The notes: generated by a model not told the origin, from the letters alone. A stretch of 64,000 bases of DNA from DATAOG01 sp963757395 (GCA_963757395.1 CAVWRK010000012.1:1-64000); one strand, 5' to 3'; shown: positions 8,176 through 16,808, counted from the stretch's first letter. Numbers and translations: made by a program.

Positions 8176-8496
8176 TTAGAAGGACACGCCGCCGGCGATC
8201 GCACCAACATGGTTGAGCACGGACACCGCCGCAGTGGCCTCGGCCGCGGCACCGCCGATGCCCTGACCCCCTTGGTTGATGGCCACGGCCTCGTCCGACA
8301 CGCCGACGAAGATCTTCTTCGAGGCAGCCGCCAGCGAGAACGACGGCGTGTAGCAGCCGCAGTCATAGCCTCCGTCTTCGCCGGCCGCGACCGCACTCAG
8401 CTGGGTGGCGTCGAGCTTCGCCGGCTCGCCGGCCAGCGCGAAGCTCGACATGGTGCCGAGAACCAGAGCGCTCAACAGGATCTTCTTCATAGTCAT
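8176..8496 (-). CDS. small exported protein with KLDxxxLxxVAAG motif
   Basis: 106 residues, signal peptide MKKILLSALVLGTMSSFALA, then KLDATQLSAVAAG, aligning with the motif in the next gene. Further on there is a CGC pair (DGGYDCGCYTPSF) and a Gly/Ala/Asn/Gln-rich tail (INQGGQGIGGAAAEATAAV). Two nearby ATGs are possible; an AGGAG lies 4 and 10 bases from them. It is the promoter-proximal gene of the three-gene C39 operon. Composition and context suggest an exported, C39-processed peptide or amyloid-type subunit. This is inference. Confidence 0.7.
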   Translation of the reverse strand: MTMKKILLSALVLGTMSSFALAGEPAKLDATQLSAVAAGEDGGYDCGCYTPSFSLAAASKKIFVGVSDEAVAINQGGQGIGGAAAEATAAVSVLNHVGAIAGGVSF

Positions 8497-8751
8497 TTCA
8501 CTCCTTCAGGGTTTTTCAGAACCCTCCCGCAGAACTCATTTTCTGTGGGAAGCCAGGGTGTTAAATCAATTCCTTGAGCGACTGTAAATTGTCCCTTGCG
8601 ATTAAGTCGATAGCTATACTTCTCGGCTTTGTTGTGTCATCAAGAAGAAGTACTTCGCAGGCTTCTGACCGAGGCGCAGCGACCCGCGTTTCACTCGGAG
8701 AGGTGGCGTAGCGGACGGGTTTAGCCTGGGCATTGGCTGGGCCGTTCGACC

Positions 8752-8858
8752 GCCGTAGCACTGAGGTGTGTCCGGGGATTTGGTAGCATACGATTGGTCC
8801 GATCTGGTCTGGCCGCGGGGATCGGGAGCTGCCGGAGGTCCGCGTGGCGCGGATCGTC
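8752..8858 (+). repeat. degenerate ISNCY left-end sequence
   Basis: This stretch (GTAGCACTG...TGTCCGGG...TTTGGTAGC... and the following 60 bp) resembles the upstream end of the ISNCY transposase remnant at 29722-29803 and the inverted copy at 39141-39223. It appears to be the non-coding left end and first codons of an old ISNCY copy. The body has been lost apart from fragments at about 9.5 kb. Confidence 0.5.
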
Positions 8859-8933
8859 TAGTCCGGATTCGACCGCCCGGTCGGGCGTGGGTGCCCCGAC
8901 CACGGCGGGCAGAGGTCGGCTGCTCCTGCCAGC

Positions 8934-9320
8934 CTATCTCACAGACCCCATAGAGGTGATCAAGGCGCGCCAGACGTCCCGTAGCGCCCACCGCAGCGCG
9001 CGGAACCACGCCCAAGCCAAGATCATCCGAGGGTGACGTTGAACCCAGGCCGGCGCCACCGGGCCATAGGGCGAGGGCGCCGGTGCCGCGTCCGGCAGAG
9101 GCAGCACCTCCGCGACCAGGCCGCCGGCTGCGCTGCCTTCGTCAACCGCGTGCAGCTTCTCGGCGAGAGCGCGGTTGTTCCGATTGGCCGAAATGTCTTG
9201 GATCAGCGATGCCAGCACCGAGTGGGTGGGTCCTTTGGAAAACTGCAGCGGCCTGAGCAGGCCTCGTCCGGCGCTCGTGCCTGCCCTTGCCTGCGGAGCG
9301 GGTCTGTGCTCGGACGACAT
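8934..9320 (-). CDS. hypothetical protein, weakly supported
   Basis: A 128-residue frame reads plausibly as protein (FSKGPTHSVLASLIQDISA, PRMILAWAWFRALRWALRD) with a Pro/Ala-rich middle. A weak GAGG precedes the ATG. It lies between two ISNCY remnants and upstream of the exported-peptide operon. No family was recognised and the frame could be fortuitous at this GC content. Confidence 0.35.
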   Translation of the reverse strand: MSSEHRPAPQARAGTSAGRGLLRPLQFSKGPTHSVLASLIQDISANRNNRALAEKLHAVDEGSAAGGLVAEVLPLPDAAPAPSPYGPVAPAWVQRHPRMILAWAWFRALRWALRDVWRALITSMGSVR

Positions 9321-9485
9321 GATCTGCCTCTGTCTTTGGGTATGTGCCGGTTACAACGATTAAAACTGGCACTGCGATGTCTTTGTAAACCTGGCATTGC
9401 GGATTACTACCAAAGGAGGAGACGGAATGGTCGATGGTGGCAGCACTGCGAGGCTGGTCGCTACGCTATCATTTTAATTTGCGCG

Positions 9486-9700
9486 ACCGGGCGGTGGCGG
9501 GAGCAGGGCGATCAGCGGCCGCGAGGCGGCGGGTGCAGCGGGGCCGATCGACCGGCGGCGCGGTCGATCTCGACCATCGGACGACGCGGCGGCCGAGGTC
9601 GACTCGGCCTCCCTGATCGTCGAGGAAAGCGCCGTTTTCGAGCTTGCGCCGCTTGGCCAAGGTGATCGACCGCTACGGGCGGGTGCGCGGTGCGTTAGTA
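9486..9700 (+). pseudogene. ISNCY transposase internal fragments
   Basis: Short segments match the transposase remnant at 29.8-30.4 kb: the GLIDRRRGRISD region (9540-9600) and the SSLRGLAEVIGRHG region (9630-9700). They are joined by a deletion and broken in frame. It is debris of the same element family as the left-end repeat at 8.75 kb. Confidence 0.5.
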
Positions 9701-9771
9701 ACAGTAGCTCGGCGTCGAGCCGCCGACGATTTTGGACACAACGACACCGAAAACGGTCGTCTCGTCGATGG

Positions 9772-9870
9772 CTATCCACCGAGCCACAAGGCGAGGTTCG
9801 TGAGCACCACGCCGACGGCAACGCCGTACACCAACGCCCTGATCCTTCGTAGGCTGTCTGTGGTCATCAT
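9772..9870 (-). CDS. 32-residue predicted single-pass membrane protein
   Basis: MMTTDSLRRIRALVYGVAVG followed by VVLTNLALWLGG and a TAG stop. A basic N-terminus leads into one hydrophobic helix. GGAG lies five bases before the ATGATG start. Too short for standard gene callers. It sits just left of the IS630 copy at 10.0 kb. Function unknown; it could be a small regulatory membrane peptide or chance coding. Confidence 0.4.
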   Translation of the reverse strand: MMTTDSLRRIRALVYGVAVGVVLTNLALWLGG

Positions 9871-10025
9871 TCCCACTCCGAGGCTTTGACCTTCCGATTT
9901 CCTGGATCATGTCGATCCGCTTCGGAAGCATTTCTATTGGATTTGGGGCGTACGACCAGCGGTGGACATGTATCCGTCTCGATCTGACGAGAAGTCCTTG
10001 ACCACGCGCGCGGGCCCAGGCTCTA

Positions 10026-11150
10026 GTGCACTGATGCAATCATAGGATTTACAAGACAGGGCGAATGTGCGATCCTGGGCCCATGGCTCAGATCGTGTGT
10101 CCCGTGGTCTCGGCTGAGGATCGTGCTCGTTTGGAGGCGATCGTCGCCGATCGTAACCGCGCCCAGAAGCATGTGGCGCGGGCTCGGATCATCCTGGCGT
10201 CGGCCGAGCGGCTGAGCGTCGCGGAGGTTGCCAAACGCGCCCGGATCGGTCGCCCGGCGGTCTGGCGCTGGCAGCGGCGGTTCGCCGAGGCCGGGGTCGA
10301 CGGGCTGCTGCGGGATGCCACCCGCAAGCCGGGCAAGCCGCGCCTGGACGACGCGACGGTGCAGCGGGTGGTCGCCCTGACCTGCGCCGAGGCGCCCGGC
10401 GAGGCGACCCACTGGACCGGCCGTGCCATGGCCAGGAGCGCCGGGATCTCCTTGCGCTCGGTGCAGCGGATCTGGGGCGCCCACCGGCTGCAGCCCCACC
10501 GCATCCGGACCTTCAAGCGCTCCAACGATCCCGAATTTGCCACCAAGCTCGAGGACATCGTCGGCCTGTACGTCGAGCCGCCGGCCCACAGCCTGGTGCT
10601 CTCGATCGATGAGAAAAGCCAGATCCAGGCCCTGGACCGGACCCAGCCCGGTCTGCCGATCAAGCCGGGCAAGGCCGGCACCATGACCCACGACTATATC
10701 CGCAACGGCATCACCACCCTGTTCGCCGCGCTCAATGTCCTCGACGGCACGGTGCTCGGCCGTTGCATGCAGCGCCACCGGCACCAGGAGTTCCTGCGCT
10801 TCCTCAACGCCATCGAGGCCGCCGTGCCGGCCGGCAAGGTGATCCACGTGATCCTCGACAACTACGGCAGCCACAAACACCCCAAGGTCATGGCCTGGCT
10901 GGCACGGCATCCGCGCTGGACCTTCCACTTCACGCCGACCTCGGGCTCCTGGCTGAACGCGGTCGAGACCTTCTTCTCGGCTCTTACCCGGCGCCGCCTC
11001 AAGCGGGGCACCTTCCACTCCGTGATCGACTTGCAGGCCGCGATCCACCGCTACATCGCCGAGCACAACGCCGCGCCCAAGCCCTTCACCTGGACCAAGA
11101 CCTCCCCGCAAATCCTCGCTAAGCTGAATCCTCTGAACGCGTCGGTGCAC
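10026..11150 (+). mobile_element. intact IS630-family insertion sequence, copy 1
   Basis: The element is 1125 bp, bounded by TA dinucleotides (10024-10025 and 11151-11152), the target duplication typical of IS630/Tc1. Terminal inverted repeats begin GTGCACTGATGC on the left; the right end mirrors as GTGCACCGACGC. It carries one full-length transposase and abuts the direct-repeat block A exactly at its right TA. A nearly identical but frame-broken copy lies at 25877-27007. Confidence 0.85.
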
Positions 11151-11153
11151 TAG
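10083..11153 (+). CDS. IS630-family transposase, intact
   Basis: 356 residues from the ATG of MAQIVCPVVSAEDRARL. An in-frame ATG 18 bases upstream (10065) is also possible. The N-terminal helix-turn-helix region (AEVAKRARIGRPAVWRWQRR) is followed by a DDE/DDD-type catalytic core: Asp in LVLSIDEKSQIQALD, Asp in VIHVILDNYGSHK, and Glu in SGSWLNAVETFFSAL. The stop codon uses the flanking TA of the target. All catalytic residues are present, so it could be active and could mobilise the broken copy at 25.9 kb in trans. Confidence 0.9.
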   Translation: MAQIVCPVVSAEDRARLEAIVADRNRAQKHVARARIILASAERLSVAEVAKRARIGRPAVWRWQRRFAEAGVDGLLRDATRKPGKPRLDDATVQRVVALTCAEAPGEATHWTGRAMARSAGISLRSVQRIWGAHRLQPHRIRTFKRSNDPEFATKLEDIVGLYVEPPAHSLVLSIDEKSQIQALDRTQPGLPIKPGKAGTMTHDYIRNGITTLFAALNVLDGTVLGRCMQRHRHQEFLRFLNAIEAAVPAGKVIHVILDNYGSHKHPKVMAWLARHPRWTFHFTPTSGSWLNAVETFFSALTRRRLKRGTFHSVIDLQAAIHRYIAEHNAAPKPFTWTKTSPQILAKLNPLNASVH

Positions 11154-11582
11154 CCGACGCTGCGGTTGGGCCGCCAAGTCGCCGCTCATCGTAGACCGCC
11201 CCGCACAACGCCTCGGCCACAGCGCTCGTCAGCGTCGTGATCACCGTTTTCACCATGGCAACAAATTCGATCTCAGACCGCTCCAACCGCTCACACAGCG
11301 AGTCCTGGCAGGTTGCGGAAAAAAGGATTTTCGGAGGCTTGCCGCATACCATATATTGTTCCTGATGTGGATCTTGAACTAGATATCGTGGTGTCGTGCT
11401 GCTAGGCTCGGCACGCTCGCGTCGGCCATGGCGTCGCTTCTATCCGAATTCAGTAGTTCAAATTGTCAATTTACGCGGTTCCCCGGGTTGAGCTCATAGT
11501 GTCGATGTGGCGGTCGGCGCCACGCGATGTGATGCTTCCTCCCCACCCTTGCCACTCGCTTCACGCGGGTGGCCTTTTTTTT
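11153..11582. repeat. 430-bp direct repeat, copy A
   Basis: This block recurs at 14791-15222 with only a few substitutions and two one-base gaps. It runs from immediately after the IS630 right TA to the left inverted repeat of the IS1595-type unit. It contains a short minus-strand frame (MVKTVITTLTSAVAEALCG) and ends in a hairpin plus T8 terminator. The two copies flank the IS1595-type unit exactly. Confidence 0.9.
11551..11582 (+). terminator. rho-independent terminator in repeat A
   Basis: GCCACTC pairs with GGGTGGC (one G-T pair) around a nine-base loop, followed directly by eight Ts. It ends exactly where the IS1595-type left inverted repeat begins. Confidence 0.75.
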
Positions 11583-11655
11583 GGCGATTATCAAGTTGAC
11601 GTACCCACGGAAAGCGCCTTATATAAGGGATAATTAACAGTTTGCGGGTGTCCCG

Positions 11656-12597
11656 ATGTCCCTCCTGTCGCAGCCCATGTTCCATGACGAGAAGGCAGCC
11701 TATGCCTTCCTGGAATCCGTGATCTGGCCCGATGGCCCGGTCTGCCCTCACTGCGGCGGTGTCGAGCGGATCTATGAGCTGAAGGGCAAGAGCACCCGGA
11801 TCGGCGTGCGCAAGTGCGGCCAGTGCCGGAAGCCCTTCACGGTCAAGGTCGGGACCGTGTTCGAATCCAGCCATGTGAAGCTCCACATCTGGTTGCAGGC
11901 CACCTTCCTGATGTGCGCCAGCAAGAAGGGTATCAGCGCTCACCAGCTCCACAGGACGCTGCAGGTTAGCTACCCCACGGCTTGGTTCATGGAACACCGC
12001 ATTCGCGAGGCCATGCGCTCTGGCGAGCTGGCGCCCATGGGCGGGCTCGGCGGTATCGTCGAGGTTGACGAGACCTTCATCGGCAACGATCGGACCGTGA
12101 AGCCTCGCGGCCAGAAGAAGGGTCGCGGCTACGCCCACAAGCACAAGGTACTGGCGCTGATCGACCGCAAGGCCGGCACGGCGCGCACGATGGTGGTCGA
12201 TGATCTGAAGGCCACGACGCTGACGCCGATCCTGACCGACAACATCGCCCGCGAGGCGCGGGTTATGACGGATGAGGCTGGCTACTACAGCCGCCTCAAG
12301 GATGAGTTCGCCGATCACGAATTCGTGACCCATGGCGCCGAGGAATGGGCGCGTGGCGAGGTCCATACGAACACGCTCGAAGGCTTCTTCAGCATCTTCA
12401 AGCGCGGGATGAAGGGCGTCTATCAGCACTGCGCGAAGAAGCATCTTCATCGCTATGCGGGCGAGTTCGAATTCCGCTATAACAATCGGATTGGCAACGG
12501 GGTGGATGACAGCCAGCGGGTGAAACGGGCGCTGGTTGGCATCAAGGGCAAGCGCCTGATGTACAGGCAATCTTGTGAAACGCTAGCTGTGGTGTGA
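11656..12597 (+). CDS. IS1595-family (ISXO2-like) transposase
   Basis: 313 residues: an N-terminal zinc ribbon (CPHCGG near 33 and CGQCRKPF near 55), then the DDE-type ISXO2 domain with VEVDETFIGN, MTDEAGYYSRL and NTLEGFFSIFKRGMKGVYQH, the last containing the Asn/Glu of this family. Intact and probably functional. The stop codon lies inside a long perfect hairpin (12588-12620) that separates it from the passenger gene starting at 12628. Confidence 0.92.
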   Translation: MSLLSQPMFHDEKAAYAFLESVIWPDGPVCPHCGGVERIYELKGKSTRIGVRKCGQCRKPFTVKVGTVFESSHVKLHIWLQATFLMCASKKGISAHQLHRTLQVSYPTAWFMEHRIREAMRSGELAPMGGLGGIVEVDETFIGNDRTVKPRGQKKGRGYAHKHKVLALIDRKAGTARTMVVDDLKATTLTPILTDNIAREARVMTDEAGYYSRLKDEFADHEFVTHGAEEWARGEVHTNTLEGFFSIFKRGMKGVYQHCAKKHLHRYAGEFEFRYNNRIGNGVDDSQRVKRALVGIKGKRLMYRQSCETLAVV

Positions 12598-12620
12598 TGA
12601 GCGCTCCTCATCACACCACA
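12588..12620 (+). terminator. 14-bp perfect hairpin over the transposase stop codon
   Basis: TGTGGTGTGATGAG pairs perfectly with CTCATCACACCACA around a five-base loop. The transposase TGA is in the left arm. No T-run follows, so it may be a stability element, a weak terminator, or a device limiting read-through into the passenger gene. Confidence 0.55.
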
Positions 12621-12627
12621 TGTAGGC

Positions 12628-14187
12628 ATGGCATGCATGGCAGAGCAGCTTCCCCTTTTCGGTTTTGACGCCGGCCACATCGCTACCTGGTCACCAAGAG
12701 ACATCTGGCTGCGCTTGAACGGCTCCAACATCCGCGAGTTCGCTGAGGATAATCGCGTCGAACGAAAAACCGCAAACACGGCCCGCCATCTGGCCGAGGT
12801 GGCAGAATACTTTAGCATGTGGAGTAACACCGTTGAGGGCGGTGTAGTCTTGTTTGGCGTCGAAGATAACGGAACCGTTTCTGGATGCCGCTCCCTCTCG
12901 CAGGGTCATTTGAACAAGTTAGAGACATTCTACACTCAGATGTGCCCTGACGCGTCGCCCGAATTTAAACGCATCGCCGTTACGATAGGTGATATACGTG
13001 ACTTCGTCATTGCCGTTTTCCTGCCCTATCGCGGTATTCTTGTGGAAACGAGTCGCGGCGACGCGTTCATCCGACGTGGCGACACCAAACACACAATGAC
13101 TGCCGAAGAAAAAGATGATTTTCGTTCCACCCGCCACGAACGCTCATGGGAGCAACGTGGCAGTTTTATGAAATATCCAGCTGATTTTGACCTGCCAATC
13201 CTTGACGAATTTTGCAGTGAATTTTCGCGATCGCGAAGACAAGTTGCACTGGACCAATGAAGAGGTTTTGATTGATCGCCATCTTTTGCTTCGTGAAAAT
13301 GACGTCTGATGCCCCGATGAATGCTATGGTGCTATTTGCCGCCCGCGACCCACGGTCTGTCGCTCCGGGTTGCCGCGTGCGCGTGCAACGTTTTACAGGC
13401 TTCGAAGAAGGGTCAGGTACAGAGTTTGCGCCAATCAAAGACTTTTATATCGAAGGGAGCATTCCGCGGATTTTGGAGAGTGCAAATAGCGAAATAAACA
13501 GTCTTAATTATGATGTGACATGGCTTAATCGTGAAGGAAAGTTCATAACTACCAGAGAGTACCCGCAGTGGGCATGGTTTGAGGCCATCGTCAATGCACT
13601 TGTCCACCGTTCATACAGTTTCAGTGGCTCGGAGGTCACCGTTAAATTTTTCTCGGATCGATTAGAAGTGGAGAGTCCGGGCGGTTTTGTGCCGCCAGTG
13701 ACTGCAGACAATGTCTATAGTCAGCGAGCGTCGCGGAATCCACATCTCATGGAGGCTCTACGATTTTTGGGTTTTGCAAGAATGACGCGTGAGGGAACGC
13801 GGCGGATGAAGGAAAGATATGGAGGCGTGGAATTTCCAGCGCCAACGTTTTCCAAGAGACGGTCCACGGGGTATCAGTGCGCGTTACTGCGCAATGAACA
13901 CGAAATGCGGAAGCGCTCTACCGATAGAGATGTCGCCGCATATTGTGGCATGCAGCAATGGCGGGAGTTAGCGAGCATGAAATAGCACTCATAGGATATG
14001 CATTTAACAATGGGATGATCCACGTTGCGGAAGCGCAGAGGTTGACGGGAGAACATGGAACACGTCGAAGAAAGAGTTGATAGATTGGTGGCGGAAGGCT
14101 TCTTATTTTGTAGAAGGCCGATTTCCCGAGATCCTAGGGCACTACGCTGTTACGCGGAATGAGTGGGAGGGTAGGCGATGGGGTTGA
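12628..14187 (+). pseudogene. AlbA_2-domain / RecG-like ATP-binding protein, frameshifted
   Basis: The N-terminal part (12628-13250) has the Schlafen-type AlbA_2 domain: ESNxx-like region KTANTARHLAEVAEYFSMWS, then GGVVLFGVEDNGTVSGC. After shifts near 13235 and 13310 the protein continues LIDRHLLLRENDV and VLFAARDPRSVAPGCRVRV, with an HATPase_c_4-like segment (FEAIVNALVHRSYSFSG, GGFVPPVTADNVYSQRASRN). After a further shift near 13950 it ends YFVEGRFPEILGHYAVTR with a TGA at 14185-14187. At least three frame changes separate these conserved blocks. It is AT-richer than the host genes and is a passenger of the IS1595-type unit. Members of this family act in diverse accessory and defence contexts. 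Confidence 0.75.
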
Positions 14188-14307
14188 GAGTGAGATTGAC
14201 AGGGCTTTATTCGCACGGCTCGCGAACTGAGCTGCGATGAAGACGGAGGCGTTCAGACGCGCAGTGAAGAAGCTCGCCGGCAGCGGCACCTGCGCCGCGA
14301 CGCTCCC

Positions 14308-14715
14308 TCAGTTCTGGCGATGGCGAGCAATCGCTTTCGCTTTCTCTAGCTGGGTCCGAAGGGAGCTTCGTAGCGGGGGAATGGCTTCCGGTGGTAAGGG
14401 GACCAGGATCGAAACCCCTTGATCGAGCTGAACCTCTAGCCCGACGCGACCAGAACCGTCCGTCATTGCGTGGACGCCAAAACCGGTAGGGTTCAACATC
14501 GTTGTCATGAATTCCTGCCGGGCGGGGCGCGTACCGCGCTCGCGCTCGGCGATCAAGCCAGCTTGATAAAGATAGATGATCAGCTTTCCGAGATACCCGT
14601 GTGGTAGAACGACCCGCACATCGTCGCCGCCCCTTCCCTTGCCATCAAAATACACATTCTCACCGCCGTTAAGTGCGCCGACCCGCACCAGATCTATGAT
14701 ATCCACCTCGGCCAT
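14308..14715 (-). CDS. hypothetical passenger protein of the IS1595-type unit
   Basis: 135 residues, ATG preceded by GGGAG at 7 bp. The N-terminus (VDIIDLVRVGALNGGENVY) and mid part (PHGYLGKLIIYLYQAGLIAE) look like a helical DNA- or protein-binding fold; the C-terminus is basic (RTQLEKAKAIARHRQN). No family was recognised. It is transcribed towards the frameshifted AlbA_2 gene and lies inside the terminal inverted repeats, so it moves with the element. Confidence 0.6.
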   Translation of the reverse strand: MAEVDIIDLVRVGALNGGENVYFDGKGRGGDDVRVVLPHGYLGKLIIYLYQAGLIAERERGTRPARQEFMTTMLNPTGFGVHAMTDGSGRVGLEVQLDQGVSILVPLPPEAIPPLRSSLRTQLEKAKAIARHRQN

Positions 14716-14790
14716 GGACGATCTCCCGCAGCTTTCTAACAGCCGGATGCTAGCCTATGCTAGTTAAGCTGGGTACGTCACTTGATAATC

Positions 14791-15222
14791 GCCGACGCTG
14801 CGGTTGGGCCGCCAAGTCTGCCGCTCATCGTAGACGGCCCTGCACAACGCGTCGGCCACAGCGCTCGTCAGCGTCGTGATCACCGTTTTCACCATGGCAA
14901 CAAATTCGATCTCAGACCGCTCCAACCGATCACACAGCGAGTTCCTGGCAGGTTGCGGAAGAAAGGATTTTCGGAGGCTTGCCGCATACCATATATTGTT
15001 CCTGATGTGGATCTTGAACTAGATATCGTGGTGTCGTGCTGCTAGGCTCGGCACGCTCGCGTCGGCCATGGCGTCGCTTCTATCCGAATTCAGTAGTTCA
15101 AATTGTCAATTTACGCGGTTCCCCGGGTTGAGCTCATAGTGTCGATGTGGCGGTCGGCGCCACGCGATGTGATGCTTCCTCCCCACCCTTGCCACTCGCT
15201 TCACGCGGGTGGCCTTTTTTTT
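14791..15222. repeat. 430-bp direct repeat, copy B
   Basis: Second copy of the block at 11153-11582. It begins at the right inverted repeat of the IS1595-type unit (three bases overlap the end) and finishes with the same terminator. Compared with copy A it has two extra single bases and a handful of substitutions, so the duplication is recent. Confidence 0.9.
15191..15222 (+). terminator. rho-independent terminator in repeat B
   Basis: Same GCCACTC/GGGTGGC hairpin and T8 tract as at 11551-11582. Confidence 0.75.
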
Positions 15223-15329
15223 GCAGGCAAGAGCCAGACCCAGGAGGTCAGCCGGATGCGAATCGGCGCCGGCTTGGCGGTCTTGCGGCACCGCTACGCT
15301 TACCCACCGATCGCATCTTCGCCAGCATA

Positions 15330-15640
15330 TGGATCACGCAGGTCGCCGGCTTCCGCGATCGGGGCGCCGGAATAGCGCGAACATCTCGGCCGCCAACGAC
15401 TTCCTCTGCGAGGTCTACCTACCGAGCGGACGGCCGTTTTGCAGAGCACGCCGACGAGCCGGCCACGGTCTTCGTCGAGGTGTCCGAGGCGCTCTTGGCG
15501 CGATGTCCTCTGCGTTCAGCGAGAACGCCGGGTCGGCAACGACAACTCTCTGCGCTGGCGCCCTGCGGGATTCCCGGCGCCCAATCCGCCGGATGATCCT
15601 GGGCGACGGCAGGTCGGGGCGGAGGAACGGTGCCTGACGA
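15330..15640 (+). pseudogene. ISNCY transposase C-terminal fragment
   Basis: Across shifting frames the protein reads AANDFLCEVYLP, then DVLCVQRERRVGNDNSLRW, matching the C-terminal region of ISNCY-family transposases. The N-terminal half is absent. Sequence to about 16.0 kb is further unassignable debris. Confidence 0.6.
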
Positions 15641-16064
15641 CGAACCGAGCAACGCCGGTTGGCAAGCCGGGTCGGCGCGGCCGGTGAACGTAGAGTCCAG
15701 GGCGGCGCGCGGCCGAGCGCTATGGATAACGCGGATCGTCGATCAGATCCCGCTGAGGGCGGATTGCAGCTTTGCCGGCGAGGGGCTGATGGCCTGGTGC
15801 GAGGCCCAATTGGGTCGATTGCTTGTTCGGGCTCGTCCGCCACGATCGCCCGATCGGCGCCACCACCGACGCGCTGACCGCAGCTGCAAAGCGCAGCCCG
15901 CCCGCCGCTTTGCCGACTTCACCGGACCAGGTTGGGCAGCTTGAACTCGTCGCGGTCGTCGTCGCCCCAGCCGAGCATCTCGAGGGTGGCCTGCCGCCTT
16001 CGATGTTATCCTAAAGGATGAATGGATCTCACGGCGATACCTGATTAGGAAATAAGAGGTAGGC
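15641..16064. other. non-coding debris upstream of the LuxR-type gene
   Basis: About 420 bp with no coherent protein on either strand. The last 50 bases before the regulator gene are AT-richer and may hold its promoter, but I cannot place -35/-10 boxes with confidence. Confidence 0.35.
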
Positions 16065-16091
16065 TTGACCGAAGGACACGGAGAGCGTCCC

Positions 16092-16808
16092 ATGGACGGC
16101 ACCGAACGCCTCTTGACGCACGGCAGCCTTGTACAAGACCGACAAGGTGGGCCGGGAGCGGATCATGATGAACTCGCGATCTCCATGTTGCTGCTGCAGC
16201 GAACAGGGTTGATCGGTGAATGTCTCGCACGCTCGCTGAAGCTTGAACTCCCGAAGTGTCGCGTGGTCGCATGGACGGGCCCGTTGGATGACGAGACACT
16301 CAGCCAGTTTGACATGGCAGTCGTCGTGCTCACGATGGACGCGCATCGGCGCCGGGTTCCATTCGAAAAATTCGGGGAGTTAGCCAAAAAACTTCCGGTA
16401 GTCGTGATATCGGATCACGAAGATTTTGCCTTTTCCCAGGACATGCTCCGAACTGGGGTCCGGGCGCACGTTCTGTCTAGCTCAGATCTAAGATCGTTCG
16501 TAAATATATTGCGAATCATTCGCAATAATGGCACATATTTCCCCATCAGCATTCTCGATGCGGATGAGATGGCGAAGGGTGCATTCAGGGCCGCTGGCAA
16601 CAGTGATATTAGCATTCTGACGCCGAGAGAAATAGACATCCTTAGACTTCTTGGTGAAGGCAAACAAAATAAGATTATCGCCTACGAGCTTGACATATGT
16701 GAAAGTACCGTGAAGGTTCACATTCGCCATATCATGGGAAAAGTAGGCGCAATTAATAGAACGCAGGCAGCACTGGTGGCAAAGGAAATGCTGGGCGACG
16801 AATTCTGA
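16092..16808 (+). CDS. LuxR/NarL-type regulator with degenerate receiver domain
   Basis: The ATG at 16092 has GGAGAG six bases upstream; a TTG at 16065 is a weaker alternative. The C-terminus (residues about 170-235) is a clear LuxR-type helix-turn-helix: LTPREIDILRLLGEGKQNK, YELDICESTVKVHIRHIMG. The N-terminal domain has receiver-like spacing, but the phospho-acceptor position in MAVVVLTMD is Thr rather than Asp and the acidic pair is missing (LLLQRTGLIGE). It therefore probably acts without phosphorylation. It is AT-rich relative to its surroundings and lies between the two halves of the putative Fap-like locus, which it may control. Confidence 0.85.
   Translation: MDGTERLLTHGSLVQDRQGGPGADHDELAISMLLLQRTGLIGECLARSLKLELPKCRVVAWTGPLDDETLSQFDMAVVVLTMDAHRRRVPFEKFGELAKKLPVVVISDHEDFAFSQDMLRTGVRAHVLSSSDLRSFVNILRIIRNNGTYFPISILDADEMAKGAFRAAGNSDISILTPREIDILRLLGEGKQNKIIAYELDICESTVKVHIRHIMGKVGAINRTQAALVAKEMLGDEF

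Larger units (their letters stand above)
11583..14793 (+). mobile_element. IS1595-type transposon with passenger genes
   Basis: A 3.2-kb unit bounded by inverted repeats of about 23 bp: the left end starts GGCGATTATCAAGT at 11583, and the right end (14771-14793) is its mirror with one base missing. Inside are an intact ISXO2-like transposase, a frameshifted AlbA_2/RecG-like ATP-binding gene, and an oppositely oriented hypothetical gene. Passenger genes are known in the IS1595 family. It lies between two copies of a 430-bp direct repeat rather than an 8-bp target duplication, which is unusual. Confidence 0.8.

Noticed and set aside
7109..8496. Interpretation as a classical class II bacteriocin locus
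   Set aside because: The small proteins have Sec signal peptides instead of cytoplasmic double-Gly leaders, there is no peptidase-containing ABC exporter and no immunity-like gene. A Fap-like reading fits better.
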